From Mya arenaria (taxonomy: Eukaryota; Mollusca; Bivalvia; Myida; Myidae), in contig NC_069133.1 in assembly GCF_026914265.1 (NCBI RefSeq), positions 52,961,182 through 53,025,181 of the forward strand: a stretch of DNA of 64,000 bases, in the 5' to 3' direction. Of this stretch, positions 1-12,528 are shown piece after piece. Made by a program: the position numbers and the translations under genes. A model generated the notes under the pieces. That model saw only the letters and a program-made list of their open reading frames with translations. It ran no database searches and was not told where the DNA came from. Position 1 is the stretch's first letter, and every line of letters begins with the position of its first letter.

Positions 1-1210
1 TCAAAGTTTTTTATTCATATAGTTACATAGCGGCCTTAAATTGTTTTCTATTCAGAACATTTTTCATTACCTTTTATTCTAAAACAATTTTAAATTAACT
101 GTGTTATGCACAAATTAACACTCTGAAGTGTTTTTCAACTATTTTCAAAAAAAAAATCGAGCAAGCACTTACATGTATACATGCTTTGAAATAGGAAACC
201 ATATTAGGCCGTTAGGCCGCCAGGCCGCTGACCTCACGCCGCTAGGCCGCAGAAGTGGTCGATCGACTTTTTGGGGAAAAAATGAAAAACGCTTCAGAGT
301 GATAATTTGTGCATAAAACAATAAATATACCATTGTTTAGAAGAACATGCATGTTTAATGCTTTGAATTAGCTGACTGCTTTATCGACGTTTTTAAATTT
401 GTTTTTGATAATCGCCTCAGAGTGATAGTCTGTGCATAAAACAGTTAATATATCATTGTTTTAGAAGAAAATGCATGTATACATGCTTTCAAATAGGAAA
501 CCATTTTAGGCCGCTAGGCCGCTAGGCCGCCAGGCCGCTTACTTCACACCGCTAGGCCGCTAGGCCTCTGATGTGCTCGATTTACTTTTTTGAAAAAAAA
601 GTTGAAAAATGCTTCAAAGTGATATTTTGTGCATAAAAACAGTAAATATATCATTGTTTTAGAAGAATAGGCATGTTTAATGCTTTGAATTAGCTGACTG
701 CTTTATCGACGTTTTTGAAAAAAAAATGTTGATAATCACTTCAATGTGTTAATGTGTGCATAAAAACATTGTTTTAGGAGAAAATGCAAGTATACATGCT
801 TTGAAATAGGATTCAATTTTAGGCCGCTAGGCCGCTAATTTCACGCCGCTAGGCCGCTGAAGTGTTTGCTCGACTTTTTTGAAAAAAGTTAAAAACGCTT
901 CAGAGTGATAACATGTGCATAAAACAGTTAATTATAATTGTTTTAAATTAAAACGTATAGAAAATGTTCTTAATAGAACAATTTAAGGTTGCTATGTAAC
1001 TGTATGAATAAAAAAACTTTGATTTATCATTGTTTAAAAGAAACGCATCAACAATTGCTTGGAAATTGAGAAAAAAATTAGGCCGCCAGGCCGCTAGGCC
1101 GCTAGGCCGCCAACTTCACGCCGCTAGGCCGCCAGGCCGCTAGGCCGTTAACTTCACGCCGCTAGGCCGCTAGGCCGCTAACTTCACGCCGCTAGGCCGC
1201 TAACTTCACG
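1..1210. repeat. Long inverted repeat enclosing modular tandem repeats rich in GGCCGCTA
   Basis: Bases 1-131 and 892-1022 are inverted copies, about 85% alike by eye, with ends TCAAAG and CTTTGA. Between and beyond them a module (CTTCAGAGTGATA..TGTGCATAAAACA, ATATATCATTGTTTTAGAAG) recurs near 289, 413, 610, 737 and 896. It alternates with clusters of TAGGCCGC/CAGGCCGC units near 205-250, 505-566, 820-862 and 1080-1210. Modules continue past 1022, so the arms may not be element termini, and the left side is cut by the window edge. No coding potential seen. It resembles a foldback element or a rearranged satellite. Confidence 0.7.
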
Positions 1211-2050
1211 TACATTAGTATCCCCAGTTTTACATTTAACAGATCCCTGTTTTCCAAATTCCAACATTTTTTATCTCAATAAAGACTGGTATTATGGGTG
1301 ATTTATTTGTGAAACCTCTCAGTTTAAGTCTTGTGCGCAATAATACCTCTTTGACTAAACTCGAAATAATATCAACTATTTTAATAAAATCTTTCTTTGG
1401 CCGATTTGACTTAATGCTTATTTTTAAACCTATTTTTAAACGTGTGTTACATTTTTCTTTATAATCAATAGAATCGCTGAGAAATGTTAATGTCATAAAC
1501 GTCTCCCGGAATTGCATTAGTTGACATAGTTTACTCCATATGCAAATTTATAAATGCCTTTCTAAAGGTTCTGAACGGCGACGAAAAAGTAAAGCATCGA
1601 TTTCCTTCAACTATTGGCCTAATTCAATACGAAAACAATGAAAAACTTGATTATAATTAGGCTATTATTATTCTAATGCCAACCAATTTAAATAAAAAAC
1701 CCAAAAGAGACCATTTTATATGGATTGTTATCATGTTCAAAGTACATAACAGGATTATATCTTCATGAACATAAACTTGAAAAATAAAGTGTATTTTTTT
1801 CAAACGTCGTCATATTACCCACATTTCCATGTAGTCAAGCATATAAGTGCACCGATGCAGACACTAAACACAATTTATGACTCAGAGATATGGGAAGATT
1901 ATTAAATAATAGATGGATACCCATACGTGAGGGTCTCTTTTTAAATGGAACGCCTGACTCTTTCAAATAGCTCTACATTACTCAGCAAAACGCCTATTGT
2001 GCCGTTTGTTTAATTCTAAACTGGGAATTAAAATCACAGCCATAATATCA
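1211..2050. other. AT-rich intergenic sequence, nothing recognised
   Basis: Short open frames only, none resembling a known protein. No clear repeat. Confidence 0.5.
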
Positions 2051-2300
2051 GACATATCAGACGCTTTGTAAACACAATTTGTACAGTATTCACAAAGCCG
2101 TAAAATTGACATCCCTAAAATCAAACATGTCAGATGCTTTGTATACACAATTTGTACAGTATTTACAAAGCCGTTAAATTGACATCCCTAAAATCAAACA
2201 TGTCAGACGCTTTGTATACACAATGCGTACAGAAATCACAACGCCGTTTAATTGACATCTTTAAAATCAGACATGTGAAACGCTTTGTATCCTACAATGT
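2050..2300. repeat. 73-bp tandem repeat, about 3.4 copies
   Basis: The phrase CAGACGCTTTGTATACACAA recurs at 2058, 2131, 2204 and in altered form at 2277, an exact 73-bp step. The array runs directly into the neighbouring 81-bp minisatellite at about 2306. Confidence 0.85.
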
Positions 2301-2306
2301 CTATAA

Positions 2307-3715
2307 GTATAAACCACTCACACCACCCCGGTTCCCCTACACCCCCCACTCTGGGACCCTTCAATATCCTCACGTTAGGACCCGGAGTATAAACCACTAA
2401 CACCACCACCGGTTCTCCTACACCCCCCACTCTGGGACCCTTCAATGTGCTCACGTTAGGACCCGGAGTATAAACCACTCGCACCACCCCGGTTCTCCTA
2501 CACCCCCTACTCTAGGACCCTTCAATGTGCTCACGTTAGGACCCGGAGTATAAACCACTAACACCACCACCGGTTCCCCAACACCCCCCACTCTGGGACC
2601 CTTCAATGTGCTCACGTAAGGACCCGGAGTATAAACCACTAACACCACCCCGATTCTCCTACACCCCCTTCTCTAGGACCCTTCAATGTGCTCACGTTAA
2701 GACCCGGAGTATAAACCACTAACACCACCCCGGTTCTCCTAGACCCCCTACTCTAGGACCCTTCAATGTGCTCACTTTAGGACCCAGAGTATAAACCACT
2801 AACACCACCACCGGTTCTCCTACACCCCCCCACTCTGGGACACTTCAATGTGCTCACGTTAGGACCCGGAGTATAAACCACTAACACCACCACCGGTTCT
2901 CCTACACCCCCCACTCTGGGACACTTCAATGTGCTCACGTTAGGGCCCGGGGTATAAACCACTAACACCACCACCGGTTCTCCTACATCTCCACTCTAGG
3001 ACCCTTCAATGTGATCACGTTAGGACCCGGAGTATAAACCACTAACACCACCACCGGTTCTCCTACACCCCCCACTCTGGGACCCTTCAATGTGCTCACG
3101 TTAGGACCCGGAGTATAAACCACTAACACCACCACCGGTTCCCCTACACCCCCCCACTCTGGGACCCTTCAATGTGCTCACGTTAGGACCCGGAGTATAA
3201 ACCACTAACACCACCACCGGTTCCCCTACACCACCCCCCACTCTGGGACCCTTCAATGTGCTCACGTTAGGACCCGGAGTATAAACCACTAACACCACCA
3301 CCGGTTCTCCTACACCCCCCACTCTGGGACACTTCAATGTGCTCACGTTAGGACCCGGGGTATAAACCACTAACACCACCACCGGTTCTCCTACATCCCC
3401 ACTCTAGGACCCTTCAATGTGATCACGTTAGGACCCGGAGTATAAACCACTAACACCACCACCGGTTCTCCTACACCCCCAACTCTGGGACACTTCAATG
3501 TGCTCACGTTAGGACCCGGAGTATAAACCACTAACACCACCACCGGTTCTCCTACATCACCACTCTAGGACCCTTCAATGTGCTCACGTTAGGACCCGGA
3601 GTATAAACCACTAACACCACCCCGGTTCTCCTACACCCCCCACTCTGAGACCCTTCAATGTGCTCACGTTAGGACCCGGAGTATAAACCACTAACACCAC
3701 CACCGGTTCTCCTAC
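2307..3715. repeat. 81-bp GC-rich minisatellite, about 17 copies
   Basis: GTATAAACCACTAACACCAC recurs every 80-81 bp (2307, 2387, 2468 and so on) with small variations, ending sharply at about 3715. Because 81 is divisible by 3, open frames run through it on the minus strand; these are by-products. About 60 bp of each unit (CTGGGACCCTTCAATGTGCTCACG to GAGTATAAAC) matches the 3' tail of the SINE at 15949-16241. Confidence 0.93.
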
Positions 3716-4574
3716 AAGACATTTATTTGCTAATTTAAGTCTAAGGCGGTGCATTTTGCCGTATTCTGTGATGTTCGACCATTATTGACATTAAAACTAC
3801 CTGGAATTTGTTATGGTTATTTGAGTCGTTTGAATTGTTAAAGATCATAAGTTGAACACATTATATAAATTATATGTATAATTATAATTTTCTACTCAAA
3901 GGGGGTGCCAAAACTATTCGAAACACAAACTGAAATAATTTTATTTCGACTTCCAAGTCAAATCAAGTCAAAGTCAAACAGCTTGCCTCATATTTTACAA
4001 TTTCTGAGTACTGTTTAAAACATTAAACTGCATCAATTAATAAATGACACATCATAACTAAATATTGTTTTACTAAAAAAAATCAATTAAAACATTCACT
4101 TTTCATTCGGGAAATGCATTAGGAATTAATTTCACTTTATTTGATTACGGAAATAACTGATCTGAGACAGATAATCGATGCTGTGGGTGATGATTTTTGT
4201 TGAAGTCATTTTTTAAAAAAAAAATATAAAGGATACCATTAAAATGATTAACGATCAATTAATTTAACTCATTCCTATTTTGAATTGTTTTGTTTTTTAT
4301 AACAGAATATGTATTGAAATATTAATGAGCATTCACAAATCATTAATAATAACATGCCAACGTAGATCACTATAATTATGCCTATTACGCATTCTATTTA
4401 TACCTTCAGAACCGTTTTAAAAATTCTGTATCTGTATAAATCAACAATTGTGTCCAACTTGTAAATTCAAATGATCATAGTCTTATTATTTGTTTTAAAA
4501 TATATCTTACGACCGAGAATAAACGAGCGTTGGTTGGTAAGAGCTTTTCATAATGAAATAGAACAAATTTTGAC
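3716..4574. other. AT-rich intergenic sequence, nothing recognised
   Basis: No gene, tandem array or terminal repeats were seen between the minisatellite and the 3' end of the TRIM-like gene. Confidence 0.5.
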
Positions 4575-4580
4575 TTTATT
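4575..4580 (-). promoter_or_regulatory. Candidate polyadenylation signal of the TRIM-like gene
   Basis: A minus-strand AATAAA lies about 150 nt past the stop of the TRIM-like gene. It is the first canonical signal downstream. Position and sequence only; no transcript evidence. Confidence 0.45.
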
Positions 4581-4731
4581 TATGAGAGAAAAGGAGCCCC
4601 GTAAAACAGTTGGTCAACATGGTATGTTATGAATTATACACAATAAATGAATAACAATCAACACTGCACAATAATAGTGTAAAAGAATATTGTTTTCATC
4701 ACAGTTTTTTGGATTCAAAAATCTAGATCTA

Positions 4732-7700
4732 TCAAACGATAGAAACTTTCCAGTATCCCATGGCGGTATTTCCATCCAGGTCTGTGACGGCCGCGTGGTC
4801 GCCATGGGGATGGAAGCTCATGGCGCTTGGGCTCCGGAGGCCCTCGGAATCCCAGAGCGTTTCCTGGAGCTCTCCTGTGTTGGAGATCATTTGGATATTC
4901 CGGGAGTTACGACCGCACACGTATAGCCGGTTGTTTCGGTCCGTCGCCAATCCGGTCGGATATTCGAGGTCGCGGTCTTGGTAACAGAACAGGAAATCAC
5001 CGTCAATCGTTATTGCGAAGACGCAGTCCGCAGACGCATCGCTTACGTACATTGAGGTATTGAAAAAGTCCGCACAAATATGCAACGGGCATTTGAAGAA
5101 CGGCTGTCCCATCGAGTCAAATTGAGTTTTAAGTAGTAGGTGTCCGTCCTCGTTAAATACGCGAACTGAGGGAGACTTACTCCACGGGTCACACGTGCAG
5201 GCGTAATTGTTATTAAGTTTGCAAATACCAAAACACTCACACTTGGTATTGATTGAACCGGTAATGTGGAGGTTCGGCTCCGCTTCTATGAAAAAGATTT
5301 TGTGGGCTTTGGGGGCAGTGACGGCCGCCCGGTCCTCCTGCACGCGTACGGCACCCCAGGGCGGATGCTCCAAGGTCAGACTGTCAGACACTACTCCAAA
5401 CGTGTTGATAATGTTAACTACACCGTTAGTCCAGTCCGCGAGCATCAGTTTATCGGCGTGCACATACGCACAGCCCGTGAAGCAGCTCTTGGCAACGCGC
5501 TGCGTATCTACGTCCTGAACAAATGGAAAAAACTCAATATGTCTTAAGGAGGAGCCCACTTCCTCCCCTGGCGCCTCCCCGTGCACCCTTGGCCGCGGAA
5601 CTGACAGGAAAGGCGGAAGACCAGGAGGACAGATGATAGGTTCAACCGTGGCGAAATCTTCAAGATCATAAATTTCCTGAAGTTCCGCGGTCGGGTTAAG
5701 TATATAGTTATAAGTTCTTGAGGAGTCATATGTTTGTTTTAATATTTCTTGTAGTACAAGCATTTTCCTTGTAGAGTCGCCGATTAATTGCTTATATTTC
5801 CCAAACTCGTGGTTTTCATCCGTTGTCTGAAATAAGAAACCGTTAAGTTATTAGAGAGAACAATGTATGAAGATCAATATAGAATACAAGTATCCTTATA
5901 TCTGACTGGCCAAGTGGAATACCAGTATGATATCTGACTACATCTGACAATGTTACTAGAATACCAGTATGATATCTGACTACATCTGAAAATGATACTA
6001 GAATACCAGTATGACATCTGACTACATCTGACAATGTTACTAGAATACCAGTATGATATCTGACTACATCCGACAATGTTACTAGAATATTAGTATGATA
6101 TCTGACTACATCTGACAATGTTACTAGAATACCAGTATGATATCTGACTACATCTGACAATGTTACTAGAATACCAGTATGATATCTGACTACATCTGAC
6201 AATGTTACTAGAATACCAGAATGATATCTAAACTCTGACTGAGCTTCTGGAATACCAGTATAATATCTAATCTCTGACTGAGTTACCGGAATGACATATA
6301 GTATCTAATATCTGACCTCCAAAAACAATTATTTTACTTAATCATTAAAAAATATATATTATATATATATATATATATATTTAAACAAAAAAAAATAATC
6401 ATGGTATAGTACGAAATAAACATAACATTGACCGGCACTATTCTATTGATTAAAAAACCCATTCTGGCATTAATAGATTACATACGCTTATTGTATGGTC
6501 TTTCGAATAATAAAATATGCTGCTTGGCTGGATTTCCTTGAAAACCGGTATACTGTAACGGACATTATTCCTCTAGTGGGCCATAAGTGGCCACCTATGA
6601 ATAGTTTACCCAATGAAAATGCCCAGGCTGACGAGTACTTTGGTTAATATTTAATACACATTTAAATATCACCTACATGTACTTATAAATGATCATGGAA
6701 TGCCAACTATTGATATGTACTTAGTTTATTGGTTAATGGAATGTCGATTCTGAGAAGCGTGAACACTTATGGGCATTCGAAATAATTGTTATATTGTTAT
6801 TTCAATATCATACACAATCATCTGTATAGAATTAAGAACATATTAGAGTTAGATGTTATATGGGTATATATCTGAAAACTAATGATATAAGACTACTGAC
6901 AAAAGATCAAACCGCAGTTTTTCAGATTTACGTTCGAAAATCAATGACTTACGACTAAAAGCGTAACTAACGGTTTAAGAAAAATGCACAAACCATCGTT
7001 TTTTTATCATAAATATGAAATCCTACGATCTGGTTTTTGTCAGTTGTCTTGTATCATTGGTTTCCATGCATTTTCGCAAAAAATGGCTCGTTCCAAGATA
7101 AAAAATGTAAAAAAGGTGTCCAAACGTTCAATCTGTGAGAGTGTAGCTTTAATGTGGATGGTCATATTGCGCTCTGAAAGGGACTTTCTCCGCTTTGACA
7201 GTTTTATTTTGTGTATATCGTATTAATATTATATAGAATGAATAACAGGTTGATGTGCAAACACTGCCGACAAAATTATAATTTAAACGATTTGAAGAAT
7301 GATTACGTCACCCATTGATAGTTAACATAAACAGTGTTGACGCATTTCTATCCATTATGGCCCTGACTGCCTTGTCGTCTTTGTGTTTTACAGAATCAAC
7401 TTCCGTTCTACCCATTTAACTGTTTTTTCCCCAACATTCAGAAGTGTTTATGTTAAATTATGTCAAGTTCTATATGATGAACCATTAATGAACTTAGCCT
7501 TTCTCAAGAGTAAGTGCTCCGAAGCCTATCTCATTAGTCTTTTCTTTGAAAACGCATTCACTAAAATGTTTACGACTACCCCATGGTGTGCACTTGTAGA
7601 CAATGCGACATGAATCGGCCAAAGTTTTTATACCGATCGAACTTTATATCATGAGTTGATGAAAGTTACACGCCAAACAACGGCTTTATAAATATGGACA

Positions 7701-10700
7701 ACAATGTTTGCATTCGGAGCTGCTCGGCCATTTTTACCGAAATTCACCTCGGGTGTACTTTGACGGTTAACAATGTCAGAAATCGGTACACTTTAACTAC
7801 GCTGCAAGTTGATCGCGTAGTAATTTCAATTTAACAGGTAAACTTAATGACGTATCTCTTGGGAATCTTTATTATTTTTGCAATATTACAGTTCACTGGC
7901 AATCAATTTAAACTTAGATCTACAATTTGAAGCCAAAACACTTCATAATAATATATTTCAGATTTTACGAACTACTTCTACTGATGTACCGGCATACATC
8001 AGAGGTTGTTTCCGTAGCAAATGGCCCAGGAGTTCCGAATGCAAAGCAAAGCACGTGTACCTAGCTTTACATTTACCTGCAATGCCTCGAGTGTTTCACG
8101 GGCCTCAATCCGGAGCTTGTGAAGGCTGGCTGTCTGGGCCGCTACGTGGCGCATGTTCGCCTCGTGGTAATCTTCCAGACGACACTTGAACAGTGATTTC
8201 ATCTACAGAGGAAGAGTACGTATTAGATGTAAAAATAGCTTTCAGGGGCGGATCCAGGAATCAACGTTAGAGGGGGCGTAGCTTAGGGGCGCAACCTTTT
8301 GACATGCACCCCTCCCTCTGAACCGAAAGTGTATGGCATAAACTGTTTTCATATGGATTGGGGGTTAAGCAATCAAGAAAAATTAACAATTTGTAGTTGG
8401 AAATGATGCATTATGGGCGTATTTTATTATTTTTTATCTCCTAAATTGACATAAAAAGTAAACTTTGACGATTTTAGAGGGGGCGCGCGCCGGATGCGCC
8501 CCCCTCTAAATCCGCTAGTGGCTTTCTTGTGTAAACATATCGCATAATATTTAAAGATGCACTCTAACTCAAATAAGATTAACCACACGTAATGCAATTC
8601 TTTAAATATATATATAAAAGAATGAATACATGTCGAAAACAATGGTTCTTATGAAGGATACCGAGTTTAATTCGAAGAAAGGTACAGAAAACACGGTATT
8701 TATACCTTATGAGACAATAGTAAATCACCAATCATTTAAATTTTGTGCATTTTCAGCTATTAAATACACGGTTACAATCGTGTTAGCAGTAATTATTGTT
8801 TTCCATAAATGCATTATCTAGTAAGTAGTTTAAGCTTAATTACTCAAAATTTGTGTTTGTTATATACATGTATATTATATGTATTGATTTTGAATAAGAG
8901 TGTCACTTTGATCTTAAGTGTAAAATATAAATCTGATGAAAATGATTGATAAGGAATGTACATACCGAGTAAAAAAGGCGCATTTTTATTATTGTTGCTT
9001 TTCTTCTTTGTTCTTAACGTATCTTAAATTTAGGTATTCTACAGAATGATAAATAAATCCTAGTTTCATGAAAGAAAATTCGAAATTGTGTCTATTTTTG
9101 GCAGTAGCCTTAGGCGGCCCCTACTTTATAAGGTGAAAAATCCTAGAAAGTTTGAAATAAGCAGAATAATTTTGATTGAATTAATGAAGACGCACGGATT
9201 TCATCCAAATAGTGTTACAGAATAGGTGAACGCCTCTCTTCGAAAAGAGGTTTTGGGTTCGAGTCTTACCAGGAGCACGCTCTCGTGGTCTTTCAAACAA
9301 TAACACAAACACCAATATTGATTTCCACCCAGGAAAATCGACATAAATGTTATTTATATCAATGAATAGCCATTCTTATTTACGAGCTATATAGCTAAAT
9401 AAATTTGTATAAACAAAAATAATATTGCGACGTTGTCTTTCAATTTCTAACCCACTCCGATTTAGTTGAATAACTGACTACTTCATAAAGCATGAAGTTG
9501 AAAAAGCCCTCAATGTTATGAATACCCTATTTTATAAATGTAAAGCAAATGACATTTTGTTGTTGATTCGATACTAAATTATGCATGTAAAGTATAGGGT
9601 CATACCAAGTATAAAGAATTAAAACGCATTCATTAAAATGTTTGCGAACGCTTGTTTTACGGTAGAATGAGCTAGGAAGATATCCGTTATGTATCAATAG
9701 ATATCATATGTAAATTATATAAAATACTGAATCTTATTATGTGCCATGTTTATAACAAGACGCTCATTTTTTGTAATAAGGGCTATATAAACTGGCCAGG
9801 GTATCTATTGTTAATAAATGGTAAAGGATTATGGGTTTGCATATGTTTCTGATATTGCGATGCTGTTCATTTTAATGCATTTATAAGCGATTTTAAGTGC
9901 GGAATAATAGATACTTTCAAACAAGAATGGTTCGGAAGACTTAGTATCAGTTCTATGTTAGATATGTATAGAATTTTTAAAACTTATTTTGATTATAAAA
10001 AATAGTTAGATTTTGTACCAAGGAACTTTGTTAAACTTTGAGTTTCTGTTCATACCTTAAGAATTCAAACAGGGCTATATGCATGTAATAATATACCACG
10101 TTACGAACGGTATTGTCAATGTTGTAATGAAAGAGACATTAAAGATGAATTCCGTTATATATATGGGTAACGATTTTTCCTTTAACAACGTAAAAATATA
10201 TGTGTATAAACGATTGTTAACCCATCTGTCTTGAAGTTACATACATTACTGACACCATGTGATAAGAACGAAATCATGAATGATTGTAAATAATGAAATA
10301 TGCATTTGCTATACGCAATTCAATCAAAAATAACACAACTAAAAGTTGGTATGATACTATCCTTCACTGCCAATGTTAAGAAGTAATCATAATATTAACA
10401 AAACTAACTGATATTTAGTTTATTTATTTTTTGTTGCCTGCCTTTAGTACTGTATGTATTAAGACTATGTACATCAGTATAACAGTCTAATTAACTGTAT
10501 ATTCTGTTCTGTTCTTAAAATAACGAACGCGTCATTGCTGATATTTAGTAGCTGCCCCATTGAACAATTCATTGATTGTTTTCCAAATAACTTACGGCGA
10601 GTATTTCCGTAATGACATCCTCCACCTGCGCCATGAGTGCCTCTTCTAGGAGCTCCTTCCGTTGCTGCAAGTGCGCGCGCATGTCCTCGCGGTCCTCCAG

Positions 10701-12474
10701 CACGATCCCCGAGTAGTCGTACAGTCGAACGAGCATATCTCGATACATCGTGTGCATCGTAAACCGAGCCAGCGACGAGTGCTTACAGGGGGCTGGAAAA
10801 CAACAAGTGGAATGATTAGTTGTTAGTTTAAATATTCATGTTTAGATAACGAAAGTGGTCTTATATTTCAGGAAGCATTGAAATAATACTAGTATTAGTT
10901 ACAAACTATTATAAGAACGCGGCCATATTTGTATTTTACCACGTATTGAAATATTGTACATTTAATACACTTTGTGTAATATCGGTAATCGGTGATGGAT
11001 GCGCGCAGTCTACCTAAAACCCCTGTCAGAAATAGCCGCGTTGCCACGGCGCTGGCACGGCGTTGTTAAATTTCCCAGATCGCCGTGAGATCGCAGGGAA
11101 AACATAATATTTTCATGAAGTTGGCGATGTCGCGGCGTTCTAACGGCGACCTGGGCGTTTCTTTGGAGCTCCATGCGTTCTACCGCGTTCCTATGGAGTT
11201 CTATTTAGCGATTGTCTGCGCTCTCATGGCGCTCTTACAGCGCTTCCACTGTGTGCTTCGAGTTGTAACGCCGCGCGAACTGCATGTGCACTGAACTTTT
11301 ACGCTGCGCTGACGGAGTAATGTTTGGCACTACCTAAACATACGATATCTCCATCAGTTGTTCATTCTTTTATTTGCTCTCGAACATTTGAGACTATGCC
11401 CGTCAAAAGAGGTGAAAAGATGAAGAAGGCAGGGAAAGATAAATGCCCAACGCAGACAGAAGCAAGTCATCCACCATGTTGCACATCAGTAATGGTGAAC
11501 TGAATGTTTATTTGCATATTTTTTACATTCCTGTATACTCTTTTGTAGGGTGGGTTCATTGGCATACAAACACCGATTGACGCGGTTAAGCGTGTTAGAA
11601 GCGCAATGATCGCTGTGGCGGCAGGGTACAATCGTTGTAAAAGCGCAGTAAGAAAAATAAAACTCCTTGTAAGGTCTACTCAGAGAACGCTTCGCGATTA
11701 CCGTGCAAGCGCCGCCGATAACCATTGCGTTCGCACTGCGACCTCTGTGCGCCCACGGCGATCCTGTGGTGTTGTAGGGGACATAACTGCGCTGCTACGG
11801 AGATTCTTCTGCGCCCAAGAACGCCGAGCGAAGGCCTTTGTGCTATAGGACATGCTCAAAGTGCGCGCCGTCGCTCAGCGTTCTATGCGATCCCACCGCG
11901 TCCGCTAGCGATGCCTCTGCGTCGCCGCAGCGATGCTTGTGATTTCACTGCCCGCAGATCGGCGTTCTGGATTTTTCTTGGACACCGTTAGAACGCGGCT
12001 CTAATGTGACAGGGGTTCGATATATAAATTTGTTATGCGTACTGGAATGGTAATTCGAGAACGAGTAAATATAAGTATAGATAAAAAAAAGTGTGTCTGA
12101 CGCAACGGAATACGTTGTTATCGGAAGTTTAAATATACGTTAGAGGGCAATTGTTTATGATTATTTGAAATTGTGACAGAACATAGTTCACGTTGCCGAA
12201 ACGCGTTGTAAACGCGTTGTAAAGTGTAGAATTTGCAAGATAAAAGATATTTTTTTGTTCAAAATAGAATGACACCATGAGAAATATGTGAGCGAGTCCC
12301 AGTAAAAAATATATATACAACTGTACATATACATGTATACCGAGTCGTAAAATGACAAGTAACAAGTTATGAATGACTTCGTTTTTATATATAGGCGCTA
12401 CCGGACACATAAATCATTGTGGGTGTATTTTATTATTTTTTCTCCTATATTGAAATAAACAGTTTACTTGGACG

Positions 12475-12528
<54 letters not shown>

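Noticed and set aside
2248..3382. Minus-strand open frames with a 27-residue repeat
   Set aside because: By-product of the 81-bp minisatellite; the frame is broken by length variants and there is no start context or splice signal.
4690..5547. Plus-strand frames opposite the last TRIM-like exon
   Set aside because: Shadows of the minus-strand propeller exon, which has a consistent splice acceptor and stop.
5843..6202. 119-residue frame with a 14-residue repeat
   Set aside because: Translation of the 42-bp intronic minisatellite.
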